From positions 13,958,941 through 14,022,940 of the forward strand of contig OZ024807.1 of assembly GCA_964017045.1 (NCBI GenBank): a stretch of DNA of 64,000 nucleotides, in the 5' to 3' direction. Shown here piece after piece: positions 42,801-54,800 of the stretch. The notes beneath the pieces are model-generated. The model was not told where the DNA came from, did no database searches, and saw nothing but the letters and a program-made list of their open reading frames with translations. This stretch comes from Omphiscola glabra (taxonomy: Eukaryota > Mollusca > Gastropoda > Lymnaeidae). Both the position numbers and the translations under genes were made by a program. How positions within the stretch are numbered: position 1 is the stretch's first letter; each line of letters starts with the position of its first letter.

Positions 42801-45800
42801 AAAATGTGATGTTTGATTCCAAGATGTAGTGGTCTAAGTTTTGTTTTAAAAATCAGTCTGAATCCCCCCCCCCCCCCCCCCAACATTTAGCTGCCGCTGG
42901 ACTCACGAGGTGGGAAAGAAATTGTGTGAGTGATAAATGTGGCAGATTGTGTGAATAAATGTGGCAGATTGTGTGAATGAATGTGGCAGATTGTGCGAAT
43001 GAATGATGCGTATTATATAATATAATGAATGTTGCAGATTGTGTGAATGATTGGGGCATATTATGAACTATGATGAATGTGGCATATTGTGTGAATGATT
43101 GGGGCAAATTATGAACTATGATGAATGTGGCAGATTGTTTGAAAGGCATTTCTTTGTTAGTGCGTATGTAATTCAGAAATATAATGTTGTCTGGCGCCAC
43201 TGACTGACAGAACTACAATAACCTCGAGACATCTCAGTAAGGTTAGTTTGAAGTTTAAGAAGAAACGCTTGCGCCATTCACTGGAACCTAATGGTTGTTT
43301 TTAGTTGTTGTGTTTTAAAGGTATTAATCAATGTGTTCAAAATCACCTTGTTTGAGAGTGAATTTCTAAGGACTAGTCTATCGTAGACAGCCGATTTAAG
43401 AGTCCATGGATGGTGTCCTCCCACTGGGATGGTTGAGCTCTTTAACTCAAGAAAACAGCTCGCCCTCAAGACAGCTGCTTGTTTAGCTGGGCTGACCGGA
43501 GCCAATTAAACCCGCTGTGCTGATAATATCACATTCCAACCCGCTGGGCTGACCAGATCCCATTCCAACCCGCTGGGCTGACCAGATCCCATTCCAACCT
43601 GTTGACCTAACTAGCGCATTCGAACCTTTCAGGCGTGTTCTTGTTTTTCTTGGAAACACGGGTCCTCCAGCGCCTCACCAAAAGAACACGGGGCACGAAG
43701 CCCGAGAAACATTCAGTAATATCCTAGTTTGTTCATTGTTTTTTTTTCAAATAGATTAAATGTCGTAAAACATCAAACCTTCAAACCCATTTCTCTTTGT
43801 GTTCTCTGTGCTATAGGGACGGTGTGTTGTTTGTGTGTACTCTGTCCTATAGGGACGGTCAGGTTGTCTGTGTGTTCTCTGTGTATAGGGACGGGTAATG
43901 GTCAGTCTTTTATATTCGTTTCTGATCCCGAAACCACGACACGATCGAGGTATAAAGAAAGAAATAAGTCTATTGATCCCTTCAGACACGTTACCTACTT
44001 TTCTTTCTCGCAGCTGTTACATGGAACATAATCATGACATGGTATAAGGGGATTGTGGACCAGGGAGTGAAACTCTCAATGACCGTGGACCAGGGGGTGA
44101 AACTCTCAATGGTTGTGGACCAGGGGGTGAAACTCTCAATGACTGTGGACTAGGGGGTGAAACTCTCAATGACTGTGGACCAGGGGGTGAAACTCTCAAT
44201 GACTGTGGACCAGGGGGTGAATCTCTCAATGACTGTGGACCAGGGCCAGGGGGTGAAACTCTCAATGATTGTGGACCAGGGGTGAAACTCTCAATGACTT
44301 TGGACCAGGGGGTGAAACTCTCAATGATTGTGGACCAGGGGGTGAAACTCTCAATGACTGTGGACCAGGGGGTGAAACTCTCAATGACTGGGGACCAGGG
44401 GGTGAAACTCTCAATGATTGTGGACCAGGGGGTGAAACTCAATGACTGTAGACCAGGGGGTGAAACTCTCAATGATTGTGGACCAGGGGGTGAAACTCTC
44501 AATGACTGTGGACCAGGGGGTGAAACTCTCAATGATTGTGGACCAGGGGGTGAAACTCTTTTTTGTTTGTAGAATTTAGACAAAGGGAGTCAAACTCAAT
44601 GATTGCCTGATCCATTTTTTGAGCACAACAGGGTTTTAAAAAATTGCCCTCTTTCTACTAAACTTATTAAATAGTGATCACATTGTCCACCCCACCCCCA
44701 ATTATTATTTGTAATTAACCTCTCTCACCCTACACATAAAACAACAACAAAAATAAATACAAAAGTCATATTAGCATGCTCTTATTCTTTTTTTACATTG
44801 TTTCTTTTCTTATCTTCTCGAACCAATCCTTGTTTTGAACGTTTTCTCGCCGTTTACACATCAAAGCTCAACAAGACATCCTGAAAGAAATTTTATTATT
44901 GCCAACCAATAGGGTGGGGGCGGCACTCATAAATGATGTCACTTTAATTTGACCAATTGTTTGCCCCCTTCCCTCCTCCCCGATGCCCCATTGTCAGAAA
45001 CGTGTCACACAATGTAGATACGCCCATGACACATCGTCACAAATTAATGCCCGCCCCCCCCCCCAACTGCCTCCTCTCTCTAGGTGGGTGACGTCATTTA
45101 TGAAAGCCCCTTAAATTAGTTCTAGTCCATCCCTGTGGCGCTACAGCCCATGTAGGGCTTTGGCCTGCCTCACTACTTCCTTCCACTCAGACCTTATAAC
45201 TGATGCTTTTCTTTTCCATGCTTGGATTCCCAGTTGTTGTAGATCCCTTTCCATATCATCCATCCATCTAAGCCTAGGTCTGCAATTGAGCCGTTTTCCT
45301 CTGGGGTTTTGGTGATGCACCATCTTCACTCCTCTGTCATTTGGCATTCTCTCTTAGTGTCCTGCCCAGCGTAGCCTGCCCTTTTTTAAATTTCCGCTAC
45401 TATCGTGGGATCCTGATATAGACTGTACAATTCTTCTTCTATATATCAAGGGCCCACGATCAATTTATTGATACTCTGGCTCCTATGCATGTAGAGGGTA
45501 TTTGCAATGTTTCTGTGCCTGGTGTTGATGAGGATTTTCACTGGTTGCCAGGGCTACTCAGTGAGGGTATCATGCACTTGGGGTTGGAATGCCTGAGGCT
45601 ATAGACGCAAATGAGTCAAGTGTTGTCGCCTCAACTGTTCCTTTTGAAAGCTTGTTCCAGTCCCTGATTGTCTTTGGCAGGAATGAGCAGTGCCTATGCT
45701 GGCTTCTCGCTAGTGGTTCGTATTCTAATTGAGTTCTAGTTAGCTAAATCATAAGACTTTAAAATGAACTGTTTACGCTGTCGAATCCATGCCCTTTGTT

Positions 45801-48800
45801 GAAAAAAAATATGTTTGAATGTCCTTGTTTGTTTGTTTCCATAGTCCAGGGCGCGAGAGAGCACACGAACACGTGGTACCGCCAGTTAATGGGGTACTTG
45901 TAAGCCAAGGTATTCCCACCGATTGTCTCTGCTTTGATCGGAAGTCGATTTCAGAGTTCAAACACTCGCTGGTGAAACCAACCCCATTAAACCCTGGTCG
46001 TGTTAGTGGTCACAGTGATCCATATCATTACCAGCTCGTGCACAGTTGTCCCACCTTGACCACATGCATACATTATAATCCGCCCGCTAATTGGTAATAT
46101 TGATCGCTAGGTTTTGATAGATCCTTTGAGTGAAGCTATTTCAATTAATTATTCATTATTTATAAGTACATTTTATTTTTTTTAAGAGTTTTTTTTTTAA
46201 AATTAGTAACATCGTCGGCAGGGCAGTCTAAAACTGCGCCGTGGGCAAATCCTGAATTTTGTCTCCCTCTTTCTTAATAAGTACATATTTTAAAATGAAA
46301 AATGACGATTTTGTTGACCTATGAAGACTGGGTCCAGGCATCACGCCCGCTTGACAACACTCTCGTCATCAGTATATGTATATATTTTTTTTCTTTTTTT
46401 ATACTTTTTGTTATACCCCGTATAACCTCAGCACCCCAATGATTTGTTTTCAGGAGTGAGCCCCCCCCCACTTTTTTCTCCCCCCCCCCCCCGAAAAAAT
46501 GTACAGTCTCCAACAATAACAATAAAATATTATTTTCCTTCAGCTTGGCCTATAAATTTGGTATCAATACATACAGGCCCCCCACCCTTAAACTTAAACC
46601 TTGGTTCGCATTGTCTTATAGATATACTGCCCCCCCCCCTTTTTTTTTTCTTAATGTCTTCGCACCTGATGCCAGTCTAAGACTCTGCCCCCCCCCCCCC
46701 CAAACCCGGCGCACATCCATCACTGGCATCAGCCATTGTTCAGCCTAACAAAAGACAGTGGCCCCCCTAAGACTATTGGAGTGAATTGCCACCGTAAAAA
46801 ACAGGAAGCTGGTTAAGTGTAGTGTAGATTTTGTTTACAAATAATATATTAAGCTGATCCATGTTATCTAACCGGGGGGGGGGGGACATTTATTTGTTCA
46901 GTGCGCGTGGTTAGAGTTTTGTCCGTCTAGGTTGCATTCATGGACAACAGTCTGCACCATTCTGCACCATGTCTCTGTCACAACAACCACCACGGCCCGT
47001 GCGCCTACCTCCCGTGACCTTACACGTCATCTGACCTTGCAGTACTGAGCCTCTCGCGTAAGCAGGGCGGTAGTACGAGTGTCTGTTCAGTGGTCCTCAA
47101 TAGGGCGTCGACGTGTCTTCGAGTTCGTCTGTTTTGTTGTTTATTTAATTTTATATTATTTATTTAATGCATAACGTGGACATTAATTATTTAACGTGGG
47201 ACGATTGTAATTTTCCGTGATCTAAAATTGTGGTTCAAAAACTTTTTAACTAGTGAATTTAGTGATGAATTATGCTCGCGTGTAGACCCAGGGGCGTCAT
47301 TTCAGGGGTTTTTTTCAGGAAAAAAAAGGGGGGTGGGCAAAACTTTGTACGCCTGTTAATTTTTTTCTTACTGGAGGCGCCACTGTACATAGCAATTTAA
47401 ATAAAACCTGGTAATTCCGGGGGAAGGGGAGGGGGCAAATGCACCACCCTGCCCTACCCAAATGACGTCCCTGTGTAGACCCTAACTGAACAATAAATTA
47501 TGTCCGCGTTTAGACCCACAATTTATTTTGAATTATGCCCGTGTGTAGACCCACAATTCACAATAAATGTCCTGTTGTAAACCTCCATTTCACCATGAAC
47601 TAGTCCGCATATTGACACCCCTAATCCCAACCCCCCGGCAATCACCATTAACTATGAAAGCACACACACACAAGATCTGCATGAAAATCATCAAAAGATT
47701 CTTTAAGAAGATCAAAATGAAGAATTAAATTGGCCTGCTGCAGTGTGGATCAATTCCTGCCTGTCACTCACTAGAAAAACGTTTGAGAAGCGAAGGACTG
47801 TGCGAGAGAATTTTTTTTTTCAATTGTTCATCTCTCTTTAAGACATACTTGATCATACATCTTTCTCTTGGTACATCTCTAAGACATACTTGATCATACA
47901 CCTTTCTCTTGGTACATCTCTAAGACATACTTGAGCATACACTTTTCTCTTGGTACATCTCTAAGACATACTTGAGCATACACCTTTCTCTTGGTGCATC
48001 TCTAAGACATACTTGAGCATACACTTTTCTCTTGGTACATCTCTAAGACATACTTGAGCATACACCTTTTTCTTGGTACTATGTTCGACATCGGTTTTAT
48101 AATATCCAATACTGTAAGCTTCTGCCCTAGGATTTATTTCTACATCAATCCACCTGCCCTGAAAGGCAACGCTTCTTGATCATGTTAATTTTCCGCCTGT
48201 AGAAAGAATGCCATCCGCTTCTTTATCCTGTCATTTGCCGCCTTTAGAAAGAATGCCACCCGCTTCTTCATCCTGTCATTTGCCGCCTGTAGAAAGAATG
48301 CCACCCGCTTCTTCATCCCGTCATTTGCCGCATGTAGAAAGAATGTCACCTGCTTCTTCATCCCGTCATTTGCCGCCTGTAGAAAGAATGCCATCCGAAC
48401 AAAACGGGAAGACCACCGAGGTCACCGTTCAAGCTGCTGGAACGACGGCGGCCACTCGCAGTAGACGACCCCGGCCACTCGCAGCAGACGACTTGTTATT
48501 CTGTAACCCAACACGGGTTCAACCAACCCAGTATAATAGAGAGAAAAACGTGTGGGGGGGGGGTGGACCTTGAGGGGCCGGATGGGGGTGGGGGGGTGTC
48601 AGGCTTTGTCTCTGCAGCCCATCAACTAAACAAATGGTGTATGTAATTATTCTATCTGGGAAATGATTGGGGCTGGTTGAAAGTAGAAACCGCAGACAGG
48701 TTGGGGGTGGGTGGGAGGGGGTGTGATTGCTTAATGAGGTGTTATGTTCCAAAGTACTCTGGCCCTAATCAGTTTCACAAAGACAAATAAAAGGATATTT

Positions 48801-51800
48801 TTAAAAGTGTTGACGGCTTGTGTTCTGATGATCGCCTGATGCAATGCGATTGAAACTAGTAATGACCCGTCGAATCTGACGGAAAGGGACTCTTTAAGGG
48901 AGTTAGTAACACGAGTGAAATCCCCTGTGAACCAACCTTACACTTGATTTGTATATGGTTAGCTTCCTCAATCTCTGAACCACCACATAAATACATGAAC
49001 ATCTAGTCAGCAATACATTAATATCTAGTCAGAAATACATGAGCATCTAGTCGGAAATACATGAACATCTAGTCAGAAAAACATGAACCTCTAGTCAATA
49101 TACTTGAACATCTAGTCAGACATTCAAAAACAAGGTAGACTGATATTTTCATATGAAGCTACTTCTCTCAACTACAGATTCCAGATGTTCAGAGAGAAGT
49201 CTTCTTGGTTCTTTGACTTAGAAAGCTGAGACTCGTTGACCCAATTTAATGTAAACATTATGATTTCATTTCATTATTTTTTCTACACAGACTGCAGGTG
49301 CTCTACCTTGGAGGCAACCAACTCGTGGAAATCCCCGCTGAGGTCGGCTACCTGAGTGAGCTCACCTCTCTGGTGCTGTGCGACAACCGCCTGCAGAGTC
49401 TTCCACCCACCCTCATCAACCTCCGCACCCTTCGCAGCCTCAGTCTCCACAACAACAAACTCTCCACCCTGCCCACCGAGATTGTGGCCCTGAACCTGGT
49501 TGAGCTTAGTCTACGTAACAACCCTCTAGTCAACCGGTTTGTTGAGGTCAGTTGGTTGGATACGCTTTTCAGACTCTGGAAATGTTTTAAAATAATTTTT
49601 TGGGGGAGTGACAATCATGTAGATGAGAGACAGTATTCTGTGCATAAGTTTAAACAATGGGCTGCTCTGGATTGCACTGCTATATGATGTTTAAATTCTG
49701 CATTGCCTGGATTCCCATATTATGGATAAGTTATGAATAGAGATTATCTTCTACTTCTTTTTTTTGAGGGGGGAAAAACCCATCAAAAGAACAATCTTGT
49801 CAGTACAGGTTAACAAAATGTTGCTACGGTATTTTGGAAGAAGAGCTTAATCTAAATGCCCACTTCAAGCTATTAACAAAGACAGAGAGAACACAGTGGT
49901 GATTTAGTTGGTAGTCATGTTGTTACATGGTCACCCCTTTATTTTATTGGACAAATTAAACTGGGTCCTAACGATGCCACTTGGGTCTCTCAACCTGTGC
50001 CTGAAAGGTATATACAAAACTGTGGATGGTTATGTAAGGAAAGTTGAAAACATTTGTTGCGTGCATGTAGATCATTTTAACAACCTATATTCAAAGTGCG
50101 CCCCTTCTTTTTAAAGTTGTGACCTTTTATCTTCACTTTTTATTTTATATTACCATTATATTACCAAAACATTTATGTGGCAATGTTCTTTGTTAATTTC
50201 TTATTCTGGCTTATTTTCTTGTCGTCTAGGACTTGGTTTACAACCCACCCTCACTTCTCGAGCTATCTGGACGAGTCATTAAGATAGAAAAACTTCGCTA
50301 CACACCTGAGGACCTGCCTTACAGCCTCATCAGATACTTGGATTCGGCCCAGAGATGTGTCAACCCACAGTGTAAAGGTGAGTCAGGGCTCTGCCCCAAA
50401 AGCTACTATTAACCCTGTACAGTTTTTAAAAATCTTTTAAAGCTGGCTTATCTGAAAAATAAAATCAGCAGGTGGGTGTATGTAGTAAAATAAAAGATTT
50501 TCTAAAAGAACACCCTGGATTTTTTTGTCCTTTAAAGCTTTGATCCTGATCATAAAAGTTTTGTTTCATCTTTGATCTGACTCAAATTGCCAAAGTGAGT
50601 TTCTGGATTTTGAAAATATGTATCCAGATATCTGAGCAGCCGTATAACTGATGACTGGATCTTTGAGTTTCCACTGTGCCAATTGTTAACTCTTGTTTCT
50701 ACTACACTGGTTAATCCATCAATTTCTTTCACACATTGTAATACGTCGTATCAGCACTTAATCAACTCAAGTCTGTTTTCATAATAAATTCCATTTTAAT
50801 ATCTAATTATATACACAGACTGTTAATTCCATATACACATGAATAACGCAGCTCGCTATCAGACAGAAATAAAACACATCCTACTTCCACAAAGTTCCAT
50901 TCATGACTCCAGACGAATAAAACGTATGTCACAAAACAGACTAGACACTATGTCATAAACGGCATAAAAGTATGTGGCAGAGTCAAGCGCAGGAAGAGCG
51001 TTCACTAACTAATTTATCTCTCAAACACTCACCGTGTGTAATGAAAAATAATATCCAGTCGCAAAAATTATTAATGAACTCTCATACTCGACACCAATCA
51101 TTTGGAAAGGAAAGGTTAGCGACACTAATCAGTTGGAAAGGTTAGGTTAGCGTATGTGCTATCAAATAAAAATGGGAGTCAAAAGAGCTGACTCTGCAAA
51201 CCAAAGTTAGAATTTTCAACACAAATGTCAAAAACAGTCCTACTCTATGGAGCCGAAACTTTGAGAACAACAGCGAGCATCATGCAGAAAGTACAGATTT
51301 TCACAAACACTTGCCTTAGAAAGACTCTAAATATCAAATGACCAAACACCATCACCAACAAAGACTTACTGGAAAGGACATACCAGGAGCCTATTGCTCA
51401 TAATGAAAAGATGGATGTGGATCTGGCACTCTCTTCGAAAACCCCCAGATATCAAAACCAGACAGTCCTTTAAATGGAATACACAAGGAAAAAAGAAAGA
51501 GAGGAAGGCCTAAAAATACATGGAGACGCGAGCTAGAGGCAGAAATACAAAGTATGGGATACACCTGGAAGCAGCTGGAAAGGAAAGCACTAGACCGAGA
51601 TGAATGGAAAATTGTTATAGACGGTCTATGCCCTAGATGGGGTAAAAGGCATAAATAAGTAATCGACTGTTCTAAATGCAAGTTTTGAAATGATCATTCT
51701 CCATCCAGGCATCCACTCATTTTAACTGCTGAATAGACCTTTAAGGGATGCCATTATATATTAATATATTCAGTAGTACCTTTCAAAAGGATTGTATACT

Positions 51801-54800
51801 GTGGTGCTCAAATAAACATAGTGGTACTCAAATAAACATTTTGCGATATACTTAAGGGTTGATCCTCACCTGATGTGGCCAGTGACCTGATGTTTATATA
51901 ACTAGGTCACTAGTCCTAACTAATAAAAGGATGGTGTGTTTTAAACTAGGCTAACAAAATTCTTTCCTCATTAGTTGATTTCCATTTAATGATCCCACCA
52001 CTAGGCTCTTACTAAAGGTATCTTCCTTGGCTGGCCACTATAAACTTTGTGATTAATATGAACAGTATGTGACCAATATAAACAGTTTGGGACCAATATA
52101 AATAGTATGTGACCAATATCAACAGTATCTGACCAATATAAACAGAATGTTACCAATATAAACAGTATGTGACCATTATAAACTATCTCTGACCAATATA
52201 AACTGTATTTGACTATATAGTCTATCTCCAATCAAAATAATCTGTCTGACCTATATAACATATCTTTGAAAAGCCTTTAATAAAAACATACACATCTTTA
52301 TCTTCTCATGATGGAATATCACTTTCTTAGACTCTAATAACTTGGTTTGGGGGGGGGGGGGGGTTTAGTGAATTTAAAGGTATTGTGGTCCATATGGAAA
52401 TGGAAGTTCTGCTGCAGATGAATTTTAAGCCTATAACTTATAACATGCCTTGTAAGTAAGTGACATTTTCAAAAGGCCTTTCTTAGTTTTTCCCTTTGTG
52501 TGAATGGGAATCCTGTGTTCAGTCCTTGGATCTTCCTTAGGCACATGTCCCCTTGTGTGATTGGGAATCCAGTGTTCAGTCCTTGGATCTTCCTCAGGCA
52601 CATCTCCCCTTGTGTGATTGGGAATCCAGTGCTCAGTCCTTGGATCTTCCTAAGGCACATGTCTACGTGCAAACATCATGAGCCTCATTTTTGTCTTATC
52701 AGATAACAGCTTTCATTTGTGCCTGGTGACAGTTCCTATCTCTTTAGTGATTTCTCTGTGGAAGGTCAGAGTACAATGACATTTCGCCATTAGCATAAAT
52801 GAACATGTAATGGAGTGTGCTCAGCTGATCCAAAGCCATGCTATATTTTTGTTTGTTTTATTTCTTTTTGTATGCTTAATTGATGGGTCCTGTTTTTTGT
52901 TTTTGTTTTTATAATTCTTCAATTTGATTCAAAACATGTTTTTTTGGGGTAAATGGTTTTGAAATATTATTGTGTAGGCTTAACTATGCTCTATTGCTAG
53001 TGGTGTAGGAAAGGAGACGTGGAGGGGGCTGTCCGTCCCAGGTGACACTTTTTAAATTTTTTGGAGGGGCGGCATTTTCTGCTAACTTTATACATTTTAT
53101 TCTGTTTTAGTCATGGAAAGGAGGGGGGAGGGAGGGGGTTGATAAAATCTTTGGCCCTGCCCGGGGGGCACTAACCCTAGTTACGCCACACCACTGTCTG
53201 TAAGAAGGCACTTGGAGGAAAGTCTGCCTATGTCATTTAGTAGAACTATATTTTTTTTTTAATAAACCGGTTTAATACTACACCACTGTGAGAGCACTAA
53301 TGTGTTTGTGAAGTCCCCAAAAGAAATGAGATATGTGCAAGTCCTAAATATCAAACAAAACTATAAAGAGGTTAAACTGTCAGCTCCAGTTCTCTTTTCT
53401 TAGTCAGGGTTGCGGGACTTGAGTTGTTGTTTATTTTGACTAAGATAATTTCAAAGAACAAAAAATAATTAATGATTAAATGTTAAGTAAAGTTGTTTAA
53501 CCTTATGAAAAGAAATAGACCACCACAATATGTTTATTTTGTTAACAGCTTGTTATGATGCCCTGTTCATGTTGTCATCAGTCAGATTGATGTTGCTGTT
53601 TGTTTAAACATTTTTTGAGAACAGATCGTTTTGGGGGAAAATTCTATAGGTGTTCAGATGGTCAACATAATGTGTAACAGTTAATTTAAATGGGGCTGGT
53701 GTTACAAATAAACAAATATGTTGTCTGCTACTGCTTCAAATAGGAGCTTTAAAACTGTTGGCGATATTAACTTTTAACCATCATGTGCCAAAATTGTACA
53801 AGTCTTGTCTTAGAATCTCTTGAGATTATATATTTGCCTATACTCTTAAGATATTTTAATTTACGCTTGACAAGTTAGTTAACAACCAAAAATAACTAAT
53901 TTTTCTAATTACATGTCATCATTAGTTAATTGTTCTTTTTTTCTTTTTTTTTTAAATGAACCATGAACTTATAAATCCTCATGGTTCATGCCTAACAGTT
54001 ACAGCAGTTAACACTGTATTATTGGATGGAATTTAAAGGTATCTGCTGAACCTTGAAGAAATCCCAGATTTTTATCTCATGAACAACCTTATCTCTCTGC
54101 CCTCTATTCACTGAGGTCGACATACCTTCACTTTATAGGATTTTTTTTTTTAATGAACCCCACTAATCTATGATGTGTCTTGAACTGTTTAACAATGAAA
54201 TAGATCACAGGAGACAGTCTCTAATGGATAGGATTACCTATAATACATGGAATAACCTATTATATATGGGATGATGTATAATATATGGGATAATCTCAAA
54301 TACATGGGGTAATCTGGATAGCATGGTATTCTCTAAGATATGGCATACCCCAGTTTTCCCAGATACTAGGTCCTTGAAGATGAAAAATAATAGATTAATG
54401 CCCCACACTTGCTCCTTCCTTTTCCCGGAAATGATGAGGATGATGGAAACCTGTGTAAATATTTGTTGTGTTTTACTTAAAATTATTTTTTTAATTTTAT
54501 AACATAAAGGAATAAAAATTAATAAAATTGTGAATAGCAAAAACTATTCTATAGAAGTTAAAAACAATTGACACAAAATTATAATACTGGATAGAAATAG
54601 AAACTGCACAGAATTTTTATTTTAAACTTTTGCTAACTCTTTTTTTGTGTCCTTCTTGAAAACATCAGTTGCAGCTCCTTCAATAACAAATTGTCAGTGC
54701 TGCCACTGGGCTGCTACATTATTGGAGTCGGGGGGGAGGGTGGTGGGGGTTGGGGCAAATATTTCCTTCAATCTTGCCAAAGTCTGTTCTTGAACTTATT

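Noticed and set aside
44032..44583. 183-residue minus open frame
   Set aside because: Produced by the 30-bp repeat, which is a multiple of 3 and free of stops.
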